Positions 9,278 to 17,810 of a stretch of DNA of 48,196 bases are shown here, in pieces. The notes beneath the pieces are model-generated. The model made no database searches. It worked only from the letters and a program-made list of their open reading frames with translations, and was not told where the DNA came from. Location of the stretch: assembly GCA_027451885.1 (NCBI GenBank), contig DAIDHX010000053.1, forward strand, positions 1-48,196, written 5' to 3'. This DNA is from Planctomycetales bacterium (lineage in GTDB: Bacteria > Planctomycetota > Planctomycetia > Isosphaerales > Isosphaeraceae). Numbering within the stretch: the stretch's first letter is position 1; the number at the start of each line of letters is the position of its first letter. Both the position numbers and the translations under genes were made by a program.

Positions 9278-10498
9278 TCAGGGGGTGAGCCGCACGCGTG
9301 CAATTCTCCGCTTGCCCGCGCGGACGATGAGGCCGTCGTGGATTGTAATGGGCGCTTTGGGGTCGGTGACGACCTCGCGGTCGGGTCCGATGTTGAACCC
9401 CCCCTGCTCGATCAGGCGCCGCGCGCTTGAGGCGCTGGGTTCGAGCCCAAGCTCCTTGAGCAGGAGAAACGCCGGCAGGCTCTGGGCGGCGTCGAGCCTG
9501 GCGGCGGAGACCGCGACCTCGGGCACGACGTCAGGGTCCTCGCCGGCTGCGCGCTTGCGGAACGCGCGCGCCGCGGTCTCGGCCGCCTCCGCGCCGTGAT
9601 ACTGTGCGACGATCGCGCGGCCGAGCGCTTCCTTGGCGTCGCGCGGGTTGAGCGCGGGGTCGAGCAGGCGATCGACCTCGGGGATCGGAATCTCGGTCAG
9701 CAGGGTGAAATACTGCCGCATCGGCTCGTCGGGAATGCTCATGATCTTGCCGAACATGGCATCCGCCGCGTCGGCGACCCCGATGTAATTACCCAGGCTC
9801 TTGCCCATTCTGCGCGTGCCGTCGGTGCCCACCAGAATGGGCATCGTCATCGCCACCTGCGGCGGCTGGCCCTGCGACTCCTGCAGGTCGCGCGCCACCA
9901 GCAGGCTGAAGAGCTGCTCGGTGCCGCCAAGCTCCACGTCCGCCTTGATCTCAACCGAGTCCCAGCCCTGCATGAGCGGGTAGAGGCACTCGTGGAGATA
10001 GACCGGCTTCTCGGCCGCGATCCGCTGCGCAAAATCCTCCCGGGCTGAGATTTGCCCCAGCGTCATCTTGCGCGTGAGCTCGAGCACATCGAGAAACGAA
10101 AAGCGTGCGAACCAATCGCCGTTGCGATGGACCTCGGCTCGGTCCAGATCGATCAGGCGGCCGACCTGTTCGAGATAGTCGCGGGCATTGGCCTCGACCT
10201 GGTCCTTCGTGAGCCGGGCGCGGGTTTCGTCGCGGCCCGAGGGGTCGCCCACGAGCGCGGTGTAGTTGCCGATGATGATGATGGCCTTGTGCCCCAGATC
10301 CTGGAATTGCCGCAGCTTGCGCAGCGGCACGGTGTGGCCCAGGTGGACGTCGATGCCGGTCGGGTCGATGCCGTACTTCACCCGCAGCGGCGTGCCGGAC
10401 TTGACCGAGCGCTCGAGCTTCTGGCGGAACTCCGCTTCGGGAGTGATCCTGTCGACGCCGCGTGAAAGGTATGCCAGTTGTGATTCGACGTCGCGCAT
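9278..10498 (-). CDS. tyrS: Tyrosyl-tRNA synthetase
   Basis: This class I aminoacyl-tRNA synthetase attaches tyrosine to tRNA-Tyr. The product has KYGIDPTGIDVHLGH, which includes the HIGH-type HLGH motif, then FQDLGHKAIIIIGNYTALVGDPSGR, the tyrosine-binding region around LYPLMQGWDSVEIKADVELGG, and a KMSKS-type loop as RRMGKSLGN. The C-terminal 70 residues, with ARRLIEQGGFNI, form an S4 RNA-binding domain. I prefer ATG at 10498, giving 406 residues, because GGGAG lies about 12 bases upstream and the family's usual N-terminus begins there. An in-frame ATG at 10528 would add ten residues but has no visible ribosome binding site. It is intact and of normal length. Confidence 0.95.
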   Translation of the reverse strand: MRDVESQLAYLSRGVDRITPEAEFRQKLERSVKSGTPLRVKYGIDPTGIDVHLGHTVPLRKLRQFQDLGHKAIIIIGNYTALVGDPSGRDETRARLTKDQVEANARDYLEQVGRLIDLDRAEVHRNGDWFARFSFLDVLELTRKMTLGQISAREDFAQRIAAEKPVYLHECLYPLMQGWDSVEIKADVELGGTEQLFSLLVARDLQESQGQPPQVAMTMPILVGTDGTRRMGKSLGNYIGVADAADAMFGKIMSIPDEPMRQYFTLLTEIPIPEVDRLLDPALNPRDAKEALGRAIVAQYHGAEAAETAARAFRKRAAGEDPDVVPEVAVSAARLDAAQSLPAFLLLKELGLEPSASSARRLIEQGGFNIGPDREVVTDPKAPITIHDGLIVRAGKRRIARVRLTP

Positions 10499-10684
10499 CG
10501 ACCGGTCGTGCTCCCAGGGATTCCGCATTTTTTCGGTAGCTGGCCAGGCTTGCCAATCTTAAGGATCGGGCGCGGGCGCGGGCAAGGTGACTGAAAGCCC
10601 ACCGAGCGAGTACGATGCAGGTGGATTGGGAAGGTTCGGCCAGGGGTACGCGCCCCATCACGCGATGAGATCTCGACGAACTTG

Positions 10685-11776
10685 ATGGAACACCTGCTTC
10701 GCACCCTGAGGCTCACCCTGCTCCTGGGATTGTTCTCGCTGGTGATTTCCGCATGGCTGAGAATCGCCACCCGGCTCCTGCGCGGCGATCGTGTTTTGCC
10801 AGACCGCCTGATCGCCACCCCGAGCCGACCTCCCTGGGGATCGGGGACTGTGCTGCTTTCGCTGCTGCTGTTTCTTGGGCTCAGCGTCGTGGTCATGGGG
10901 GTGTATCGCTCGGTCAAGCGTGAGTTTGTTCCGGCGCAGGCCGGCGCACCCGCGCTCGCTCCCGCCGCACAGCCGGCCGAGTCGCCCGCGCCCGCGAACC
11001 CGCTCACCGCGCTCGAGCAGGTCGGCCTGACCGCCGTCGTGAATGTGCTGCTCATCCCCCTGCTGCCGCTACTTGCCTGGTTCACGGCGGGGGCGAGACT
11101 GCGCGATTTTGGGCTCTCACGCGAGCGCCTGGGCGGCCAGCTTGGGCTTGGCTTTGGCGCAGGGTTTTTCGTGGTGCCGATCATCTATCTCGTGCAGGCC
11201 CTTGCCGGCCTCATCTGGAGCCCCAACCAGCACGAGCTTTCGGTCATGCTCGAGCGGCAATTCTCGCCAGCCGCCGCCGTGCTGGGCGCGGTCACGGCCG
11301 TGATTCTCGCCCCCATCCTTGAGGAAATGCTCTTCCGCTCGATCCTTCAGCGCTGGCTGATCGCCCTGTTTGATGATCTCATCCAGGCGATCCAGGGCGC
11401 GCCAACCACGGCCTCCGAGACCGATCCCACGCCCACCCGGGCCGCCGGATACCTTGCCCCGACTCAAATTGAACCCGCGGAAGACGCCACGCGCGAGGCC
11501 GGGAACGGCCTTGCTCCACCCGCGACTGCACCAGCCGCCGCCATGCTCGGCATCGCGCTGACCTCGTTCCTCTTCGGGATCGTCCACGCCCCGCAATGGC
11601 CCGCGCCGGTGCCGCTCTTCCTGTTCGCCGCCGCAATCGGCCTCGTCTACCAAAGAACCGGTTCCCTCATCGCGGCTATTTGCATGCATGCAACACTGAA
11701 TGGCATATCCACAGGCGCCATGCTGCTCATGGTGCTTTTTGGAACGCCCGCCGGCGGTGGCGGTCCCAGGGGGTGA
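10685..11776 (+). CDS. CPBP-family intramembrane metalloprotease
   Basis: The 363-residue protein is strongly hydrophobic, with membrane segments near residues 5-25, 55-80, 115-140, 160-185, 195-225, 285-315 and 325-355. The CPBP (CAAX protease and bacteriocin-processing) motifs are all present: EEMLFRSILQRW (EExxxR), FLFGIVHAPQW (FxxxH) and MHATLNGIS (HxxxN). These residues form the intramembrane metal-binding active site of the family typified by Rce1. Unusually, about 60 residues of Pro/Ala/Thr-rich sequence separate motif 1 from motif 2, a likely cytoplasmic loop. The ATG at 10685 follows a TTG codon. The gene diverges from tyrS, with a roughly 185-base shared promoter region. Its substrate is unknown. 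Confidence 0.88.
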   Translation: MEHLLRTLRLTLLLGLFSLVISAWLRIATRLLRGDRVLPDRLIATPSRPPWGSGTVLLSLLLFLGLSVVVMGVYRSVKREFVPAQAGAPALAPAAQPAESPAPANPLTALEQVGLTAVVNVLLIPLLPLLAWFTAGARLRDFGLSRERLGGQLGLGFGAGFFVVPIIYLVQALAGLIWSPNQHELSVMLERQFSPAAAVLGAVTAVILAPILEEMLFRSILQRWLIALFDDLIQAIQGAPTTASETDPTPTRAAGYLAPTQIEPAEDATREAGNGLAPPATAPAAAMLGIALTSFLFGIVHAPQWPAPVPLFLFAAAIGLVYQRTGSLIAAICMHATLNGISTGAMLLMVLFGTPAGGGGPRG

Positions 11777-12721
11777 AAAACGACTAAACTTGAGTGGCCG
11801 ACCAGAATCGTCCCACTCATTTCGCCTGGCCTCACAGCGCGGGCGTCCTGGCTAGAAAAGCGGCAAAGAGTGGGATTTTTCCTGGACGGCTCCGGGTTCG
11901 ACTGTTAGATTCTGGGGAGTCTGCTCGGTCATTGTCGGCGTAGTGCGATTCGCCGATCCACAGCCTTTGGGGCCAGGGCAGCCGGTCAAGGTGGAATACC
12001 CTGCCGGTTCGCAAGTTGCGTCGTGCAGGTTCCGATATAAAGGGGACCTGGTCGCCCAGGGGCTGGTCGAAGTCAGGAGTCATGCGTTGCCAGGAGCACA
12101 GAATCGAGTTCGGGTGGGACCCCGGCAGAATCCCCCGCCTGAGCGCGAGCCGTCCCTGGCGCCATCGCTTCTGCCCCAATTCAGGGGTGAAGCTCTGCTG
12201 TGACCGACGCCAGGATGGTGCTGCCGTCGAGAGCTTGTGTTCTCTTCGGCACAAAGGGAGTGGTGGAGCCACGGTCCCGCTGTTTGGGTCCTGGTTCTCC
12301 TCGTGGGGGTTACTGTCCGATGAGCGAGCTGAAGTCCAAGAAAAACGCACCGATGCATGATGGTTTTGAGTGGGCGGGCGCGGTGGCGCGGGTTCGGCGC
12401 GGGGTGCGTTCGAACCGGGCGGGCCGCCGGGCGGCACTGCTTGGCATGCTGACCGCTGCATACGTCAATTCCAGCCGTGGCAATCGCACGAGCGATCGAT
12501 CCACGAGCGAGCGTTGATCTTCCGTCTGAGCGAAGTCCCTGGCCGGCCCTGTCCGGACCTGGTGAAATTCGAACAAGCGACCGAGCCGCACCCTGCTGCG
12601 CAACCGCGCGGGGACGCGGCTCGGTTTTTTTGTTTGAAGCTTTGACTTGACTCAATCGCTCTTAGGGCACAGCCTGAAGCAGGACCAATCGCATTCCTCG
12701 ATTTTGCGAGAACCTCGAGAA
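11777..12721. other. Long gene-poor stretch ending in a strong plus-strand terminator
   Basis: About 945 bases lie between the CPBP protease gene and the best start of glgX. Several short open frames exist, but none shows convincing codon bias, a good ribosome binding site and a recognisable family. One plus-strand frame from ATG 12080 has scattered Cys/His (MRCQEH, RFCPNSGVKLCC) that could be a decayed zinc ribbon; another begins at ATG 12320 (MSELKSKKNAPMHDG). A Rho-independent terminator at 12580-12631 implies that something on the plus strand is transcribed here. No tmRNA, SRP RNA or riboswitch signature was recognised. Confidence 0.4.
12580..12631 (+). terminator. Rho-independent terminator upstream of glgX
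   Basis: A 10-base perfect stem (ACCGAGCCGC at 12580-12589 with GCGGCTCGGT at 12616-12625) is followed at once by a T-run through 12631. The loop is 26 bases and can form a smaller inner helix. It ends transcription coming from the left, yet no clear gene lies directly upstream. Confidence 0.75.
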
Positions 12722-14833
12722 ATGTCCGAGCCGACAAGCTTGCTCGCCCCCTCGATCCAGGAGGAATACCATTATCGCGACCGCATGTTGCTCGTGACCC
12801 GGGGCACGCCGGTGCCGGCGGGTGCGACCGCAACGCCGACCGGCACGAATTTCGTGCTCATTTGCCGCCACGGCACCGCGGTCTGGCTCGTGCTCTCGGA
12901 GCCCTGCGACGGCGAGATCCGCGCCGAGATCCCCCTCGACCCGATGCGCAACCGCACCGGCGACCACTGGCATATTCGCGTCGACGGCTTGCCGGAAGAA
13001 TTCTGCTACGGCTACAAGGTCGACGGACCGCAAGGCAACGGCCACCGCTACGACCGCTCCATCATTCTGCACGATCCCTATACGCGCGCACTGTCCTGCG
13101 GCAGGCCGTGGGGCCTCTCCGGCGACCTCCCGCGCAGGAGTCTCATCACCGAGGTTCTCCTCGACCGCCCACGCGAGCTCAATCCCCGCACGCCCCTCGA
13201 GGACACGATCCTCTACGAGCTGCACGTGCGCAGCTTCACGATCCATCCCACCTCGGGCGCGCGGCATCCGGGTACCTACGCCGGACTCGTTGACAAGCTC
13301 GATGACATCAACCGCCTGGGCGTGACCGCGATCGAATTGCTCCCGGTGGACGAATTCGACGAAAATGATTGCACATTTGTTAATCCTCTCACGGGCGAGC
13401 GGCACCGCAATCTCTGGGGCTACAATCCGATCGCGTTCTGCGCGCCCAAGGCGGCGTATTCATCCAATCCCGAGCGGTCCGGCCCCTGGAACGAATTCTG
13501 CACGATGGTCGACCGCTTCCATCAGGCGGGGCTCGAGGTGATTCTCGACGTCGTTTTCAACCACACGGCGGAAGGGGGCGAGGGAGGGCCGACGTATAAC
13601 TTCCGCGGGGTGGATAACACGCTTTTCTACATGCTCGACGATCATGGCCGCTACCTCAATTTCAGCGGCTGCGGCAACACGTTTTCGAGCGACCATCCCG
13701 TGGTGCGCAACTATCTGCTCGACTGTTTACGGAACTGGGTGGCCGAAGGGGGCGTGGACGGGTTCCGGTTCGACCTGGCGTCGGTGCTGGGGCGCGACCG
13801 CCATGGCGATGTGCTGCTCGAGCCCCCCGTCATCAATCGGATCAGCGAGGATTCGCTGCTGCGTGACGCCAAGCTGATCGCCGAGCCCTGGGACGCCGCG
13901 GGGCTCTACCAGGTGGGTACGTTCCCAGGCCAGACTCGCTGGTCCGACTGGAATGGCCGCTACCGCGATGATGTCAGGCGCTTCTGGCGCGGGGAACGCG
14001 GATTTGTCTCAGCGCTCGCGACCCGGCTCTGCGGTTCGGACGACCTCTATCTCGAACGCGGGCCGCTGCACTCGATCAACTTCATCACCTGCCACGACGG
14101 CTTCACGCTGGCCGACCTTGTCTCCTACAACCACAAGCACAACGAGGCCAATGGCGAAGGCAATCGCGACGGCGCGGATGCCAACTGGAGCTGGAACTGT
14201 GGCGCGGAGGGGCCGACCGACGACCCCGTTGTTCTCGCCCTCCGCAGGCGCCAGGTGCGCAATCTCATGGCCACCTTGCTGGTCTCACAGGGCGTGCCCA
14301 TGATCCTCGCCGGCGATGAATTCCTCCGCACCCAGAAAGGCAACAACAACGCCTGGTGCCAGGATAACCCCGTGGGCTGGGTCGACTGGTCGCTGCGCGA
14401 GAAAAACGCTGACTTTTACCGCTTCACGCGCATGATGATCGCGTTTCGCAAGGCCCATCCTGCGCTCAGAAGGCGCACGTTTTTCGGCCACAACGGCGCA
14501 CTCAGCCCGGAGATCCTCTGGCACGGCGTCGAGCCGTCGCACCCCGATTTTTCGCACGAAAGCCACTCGATCGCGTTCGCGCTCGACGGCCGCAGGATCG
14601 ATCGCCCCGGCGTCATCGACCGCGATATCTACGTCGCCATGAACGCCTACTGGCGGCCGCTGGGCTTTCGCATTCCCTCGTCTCCCACGGGCCGGCCGTG
14701 GCGACGCGTCGTCGATACCTCGCTTCCCTCACCCGATGACATCCTCGAGGAAGACCACGGCCCGCGCATCCCGATCGGCCAGATCTACCGCGTCGAGGCC
14801 CAGTCCCTGATCATCCTGGTGAGCGAGCCCTGA
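12722..14833 (+). CDS. glgX: Glycogen debranching enzyme, isoamylase type (GH13)
   Basis: The 703-residue product has an N-terminal CBM48-like domain (about 25-160), then the GH13 barrel with [24 protein letters not shown] (nucleophile D351), [12 protein letters not shown] (acid/base E388) and [17 protein letters not shown] (D459). The combination of [16 protein letters not shown] and [11 protein letters not shown] is specific for GlgX/TreX-type debranching enzymes, which hydrolyse alpha-1,6 branches of glycogen or phosphorylase limit dextrin in the cytoplasm. Length is normal for the family. I chose ATG at 12722 (MSEPTSLL), since an upstream in-frame TTG at 12647 lies close behind the terminator and would add an unmatched 25 residues. 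No other glycogen gene is adjacent. Confidence 0.93.
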   Translation: MSEPTSLLAPSIQEEYHYRDRMLLVTRGTPVPAGATATPTGTNFVLICRHGTAVWLVLSEPCDGEIRAEIPLDPMRNRTGDHWHIRVDGLPEEFCYGYKVDGPQGNGHRYDRSIILHDPYTRALSCGRPWGLSGDLPRRSLITEVLLDRPRELNPRTPLEDTILYELHVRSFTIHPTSGARHPGTYAGLVDKLDDINRLGVTAIELLPVDEFDENDCTFVNPLTGERHRNLWGYNPIAFCAPKAAYSSNPERSGPWNEFCTMVDRFHQAGLEVILDVVFNHTAEGGEGGPTYNFRGVDNTLFYMLDDHGRYLNFSGCGNTFSSDHPVVRNYLLDCLRNWVAEGGVDGFRFDLASVLGRDRHGDVLLEPPVINRISEDSLLRDAKLIAEPWDAAGLYQVGTFPGQTRWSDWNGRYRDDVRRFWRGERGFVSALATRLCGSDDLYLERGPLHSINFITCHDGFTLADLVSYNHKHNEANGEGNRDGADANWSWNCGAEGPTDDPVVLALRRRQVRNLMATLLVSQGVPMILAGDEFLRTQKGNNNAWCQDNPVGWVDWSLREKNADFYRFTRMMIAFRKAHPALRRRTFFGHNGALSPEILWHGVEPSHPDFSHESHSIAFALDGRRIDRPGVIDRDIYVAMNAYWRPLGFRIPSSPTGRPWRRVVDTSLPSPDDILEEDHGPRIPIGQIYRVEAQSLIILVSEP

Positions 14834-14924
14834 GCTCCAGCCGGGAACGCATGCCGAGCGCTCGCTCTACTCCCGTCCGCCGCGCGATCGCGAGAGATTT
14901 CGGTCCTGGGGCTTCAGTGGCCCA

Positions 14925-15391
14925 TCTGTGGCCCATCCCGAGCTCCTGGGCTTCGGCAGTGAGCTGGTCGAGGACCCTGGCCCGCGTCTCGTCGTCTTTC
15001 CGCTTGAAAGCGATCAGGTCCTCGTAGCGGACTCGCCGGTATTTCCCCACCGTGCGGCAGGGAATCTTGCCCTCATCAAGGAGCTTGACGACGTAGGGCC
15101 GAGATACGTTCAGAAGATCCGCGGCCTGTTGCGTGGCGAACTCCGCGTGAGTCGGAACCAGCGTGACGGCATTTCCCTGGGAGAACTCGACGAGAAGTAG
15201 CATGAACAAGCGCAGGGCGGATGCCGGTACCACAACTGGCTCCGATTCGTCACCGTCGTCCAGGCGGATACGCACCTTTTGCGCTCACCAAGCTTGTGCG
15301 TCGCAATGACGCGGCTTGATTTCACGCCCAGACGGGCATCCGCCTCGTTCGGGGCGACGGTCTCGAAACTGTCCGGAATCAGAGTGCCCAT
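14925..15391 (-). pseudogene. Excisionase-fold (MerR-like HTH) antitoxin, frameshifted and truncated
   Basis: Two overlapping minus-strand frames together give a protein of about 155 residues. It starts MGTLIPDSFETVAPNEADARL and continues, after a shift, with MRIRLDDGDESEPVVVPASA and EFATQQAADLLNVSRPYVVK, then KYRRVRYEDLIAFKRKDD. The helix-turn-helix with its wing is the excisionase-family DNA-binding fold used by antitoxins that are commonly paired with PIN-domain toxins. The shift lies at the T4 run 15277-15280 (A4 on the coding strand); one more A restores ERKKVRIRL. The usual end, AQELGMG plus one residue and a stop, is reached near 14930, but the stop is replaced by unrelated sequence that runs toward the end of glgX. 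No PIN toxin gene follows, so the toxin appears to have been lost at the island boundary. Confidence 0.65.
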
Positions 15392-15508
15392 GGATTGCGC
15401 TTCGATATTTCACATGGCGGATCTAGCCTCGGCCCCGAAGCAAGGTTTTCCGAACCAGGAGTCGAGATACCATGTCGGCGGCGGATCCCGGTGGGTGTCT
15501 TCCCGATT

Positions 15509-16662
15509 TTAGATTTTCGCACGAAACAGTTTGGCCGCGTCGATGACGATTTGGACAAGGTGGCCATGCCACTTCCGAATCTGTTCCCAGGGAACTGGTG
15601 CGTCTGGGTGGTTCAGCACGAGCTGGGCGATGTCGTCGCCGCATTCCTCCGACAGGCAACGGTAGGAGAACCCTTCGGTGGAGTTCAGGGTCCTTAGGGT
15701 GGACGGCGCCAGGTTTGACTCGCCGAGCACCGTGAAGTAGTTGCCGAGGGTGAGGCGGAATCCGAAGGACCTCATCGCGTAGAAGTTCATTAGCTTGTTC
15801 TTCGGTACATCCTTGCCAGGCCCGGCGTCTTCCTTCTCCTTCGTCGCCCCTCCCTTCGCAACCTGAGCATGGTGACCCACGGTGAGTTCCATGAGGCAGA
15901 CCGCGTCCTTCTTCAGATATTCCTCCCAGGGTCCACTCGGCGGCTCTTGCAGTGGCTTTAGGTCCGACCCCCGGCTCATAGAGCAGCAAGTCAATCTCAT
16001 TGAACGCGATCGGCACCTGGGGCTGACAATGGGGGAACCCAATGACGACTCCGGATTCAGCCATCGCGTACCAGAGGAGTGTCTCCTCTAACAGCTTGCC
16101 GAGGTCGAGATTCTTTGGCTCGATACCTGTCAGGTACTTTTCCACAAAAGAGAACGGCAGGCGGATCGGGTAGCAGCGTCCGCCGACCTTGAAGTTGGCT
16201 TTCAACCACTTGGCGAATTCCTCAACCAAGTCCTCACTGAAGTCGGACCTGTGCCCCGGCCCGGTCTTCTCGAACGGGTGATCCAGGTACTTTTTGGGGA
16301 ATGTCCGAGATGTCGGTGGCGTTGCGGCCAAAGTAGAAGAAGTGGTGGGAGATTAGGGCAAGCCGGTCGCCCCCATCGTCCTCCGGGTCGGCGTCGATGC
16401 GGTCGCCGCAGTGCGCCTGGCAATAGTCGTTGAGTGGGATGACCTCATCGACTCGCAGGGCGTAGATCAGCTTGCCGTGACCGGCGCTCTTCTTGAGATC
16501 GGCCCCGCCAGTTCCGGCGATCCAGTCGCCTACCTCGGCCAACTCGACAATGTTCCGCTTGTTCGTGCCGTACTTGCACTTCGCCAACGTGCAAAAGCCG
16601 CCGAACGGGTTTGGGGCGAACCCGTAGTCATGGTCCACAACGTATGAGAAGAGTTTGGGCAT
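15509..16662 (-). pseudogene. Nmad2-type nucleotide-modification-associated protein with extra C-terminal domain, two frameshifts
   Basis: The N-terminal part, MPKLFSYVVDHDYGFAPNPF then FCTLAKCKYG, VGDWIAGTGG, GKLIYALRVDE and HHFFYFGRNATDI, matches my knowledge of the Nmad2 family, found in base-modification and phage-conflict operons. The reading frame shifts at the C4/G4 run 16296-16299, where removing one base gives DIPKKYLDHPFEK, and again at the run 15968-15972, where removing one base gives YEPGSDLKPLQEPP. Restored, the protein has about 384 residues, of which the last 180 are outside Nmad2. That part has FNEIDLLLYE followed about 35 residues later by CLMELTVGHH, a spacing reminiscent of PD-(D/E)xK nucleases, although the Lys is Thr. 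It starts 24 bases after the glycosylase gene and is the last open part of the operon. Both shifts are homopolymer changes, so assembly error is an alternative to decay. Confidence 0.6.
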
Positions 16663-16686
16663 TCGTAACACTCTCGAAGCTGACTG

Positions 16687-17439
16687 TCACCAGACCACAT
16701 TTTCCTCAGTCCAGCCGCCGCCGTCGAAGCTGGAGAAGATCGCTGCATCAAGGGCGCAAGGGGCGATCCCACAAGCCTCAGCCAATCGCTGAAATCCATC
16801 GGACACGAACTCGAAGTAATTCCGGTCGCCCAGGGCATTCGCCGTCAGTCTGATCGGAAAGCCGAACTCGTTCAGCCATTTTGTAATCCTGCTGTCGATG
16901 GGAACTTCGTACCGGCTCAACCCCAATCCTTGCAGCAGATTCCTCGACTGTTTGGGGCCAAAGCCATTGAAGTTCTCGTCAATGAACCGAGCGGCGTCCC
17001 TTTCCGTGTCCGGGCTGAGCTTGAGTCGCACTCGTTCGAGAACTTCGAGGGTCGCTTCCCAGCCGCCGCTTTCGAGGTACTTCCAGTTTTCTTTCGACTC
17101 CCGGCCTATCGTCGTGGACCGCCGCAGGCCACCGAAGTCGGCGAGTACCTTTGTCACAAACACGTCCAATTCCGCCTGTGCCCGGCAAAGCTCGTGTCGG
17201 AGAAGACACGGGCTGGTCGAGATGAATCTCGTAACGGCGCTGCCGGGGCCGGATCGCTGCTGTGTGGTAAGCAGGCAGGCGATCATTACTTCCCAAAACA
17301 GTTCTCTGGTCACGGGCGGCTTGTCATCTTTGAGGTTCGTAGCGATTCGCATCTTCACGAACGCATTGTCCCGGTGCAGGTCGAAGAACTCCTTGACCTT
17401 TGCAACGTCGTCGGCGTCAACCTGCCAGATGATCTTCAT
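16687..17439 (-). CDS. Helix-hairpin-helix DNA glycosylase/AP lyase, 8-oxoguanine glycosylase (Ogg2/AGOG)-like
   Basis: The 250-residue protein is intact. Its core, ARFIDENFNGFGPKQSRNLL, followed by GLGLSRYEVPIDSRITKWL, is a helix-hairpin-helix of the GxGPKQAR type, with the Lys in GPKQ as the likely Schiff-base residue and the Asp in PIDSR as the likely catalytic acid. That pairing is characteristic of the Ogg2/AGOG branch of HhH DNA glycosylases, which cut out 8-oxoguanine and nick the abasic site. The N-terminal region has a run of charged residues and an ELFWEVMIACLLTTQQRSG segment that matches the first helices of the fold. It lies between a small gene and the Nmad2 gene, on the same strand with gaps of 45 and 24 bases. 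In that setting it may act on modified bases in foreign DNA rather than in housekeeping repair; this role is inferred. Confidence 0.7.
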   Translation of the reverse strand: MKIIWQVDADDVAKVKEFFDLHRDNAFVKMRIATNLKDDKPPVTRELFWEVMIACLLTTQQRSGPGSAVTRFISTSPCLLRHELCRAQAELDVFVTKVLADFGGLRRSTTIGRESKENWKYLESGGWEATLEVLERVRLKLSPDTERDAARFIDENFNGFGPKQSRNLLQGLGLSRYEVPIDSRITKWLNEFGFPIRLTANALGDRNYFEFVSDGFQRLAEACGIAPCALDAAIFSSFDGGGWTEENVVW

Positions 17440-17484
17440 GCGCCGCCTGCTTTCGATTCACCGCTGCCTCTTGATTTCAGCGAC

Positions 17485-17790
17485 CTAGCCTACCAAATAC
17501 CCGATCTCGTCGCCGTCAAGTTCGGCGACCGGGGCTACTCCGTGGATGTTCCGCAGGAGGTCTTCGGATGCGCCCAGGAATGCCTTGAAGGACGGCTCAC
17601 CTTCGGGGCGACCGAGCATCTGACCATCCGGCGCGATGACCATCTCGACCAACCGAGGCGTGGTCCAGTCTTCACCCAGCAGGCATCCCAGGATCGCCTG
17701 GAAGTGGGTGCTGATCTGGACGGCCCTGAGTTTACGGGCGCAGTCCTGGCGAATCTGGTCCGGTTCACGGATCGGGATGTCGTCGGTCAT
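17485..17790 (-). CDS. Small protein of unknown function in the island operon
   Basis: This is a 101-residue acidic protein beginning MTDDIPIREPDQIRQD and ending DGDEIGYLVG. I do not recognise the family. It has no signal peptide, membrane segment or Cys/His cluster; the middle (LVEMVIAPDGQMLGRPEGEPSF) looks like a beta-hairpin region and the C-terminus like a helix plus a short strand. The ATG at 17790 has GGAAG five bases upstream; a GTG at 17805 is an alternative start. It is 20 bases downstream of the HEPN gene and 45 bases upstream of the glycosylase gene, so it is surely co-transcribed with them. Its length and position would suit a regulatory or antitoxin-like partner of either neighbour, but this is only inference from context. 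Confidence 0.65.
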   Translation of the reverse strand: MTDDIPIREPDQIRQDCARKLRAVQISTHFQAILGCLLGEDWTTPRLVEMVIAPDGQMLGRPEGEPSFKAFLGASEDLLRNIHGVAPVAELDGDEIGYLVG

Positions 17791-17810
17791 AAAAATCTTC
17801 CGCACAAAGA

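Noticed and set aside
12016-12360. Possible zinc-ribbon gene upstream of glgX
   Set aside because: The Cys/His spacing is irregular (MRCQEH, FCPNSG, LCC), there is no good ribosome binding site, and it may be chance or a decayed gene. Kept as part of the intergenic note only.
14834-14930. Left attachment site as a copy of the tRNA-Asn 3' end
   Set aside because: I looked for the acceptor/T-arm sequence here and found no copy, so no attL is claimed.
14811-15275. 154-residue antitoxin-like frame as an intact gene
   Set aside because: It lacks the conserved N-terminus, which lies in another frame, and its last 45 residues are antisense/non-homologous sequence running into the end of glgX.
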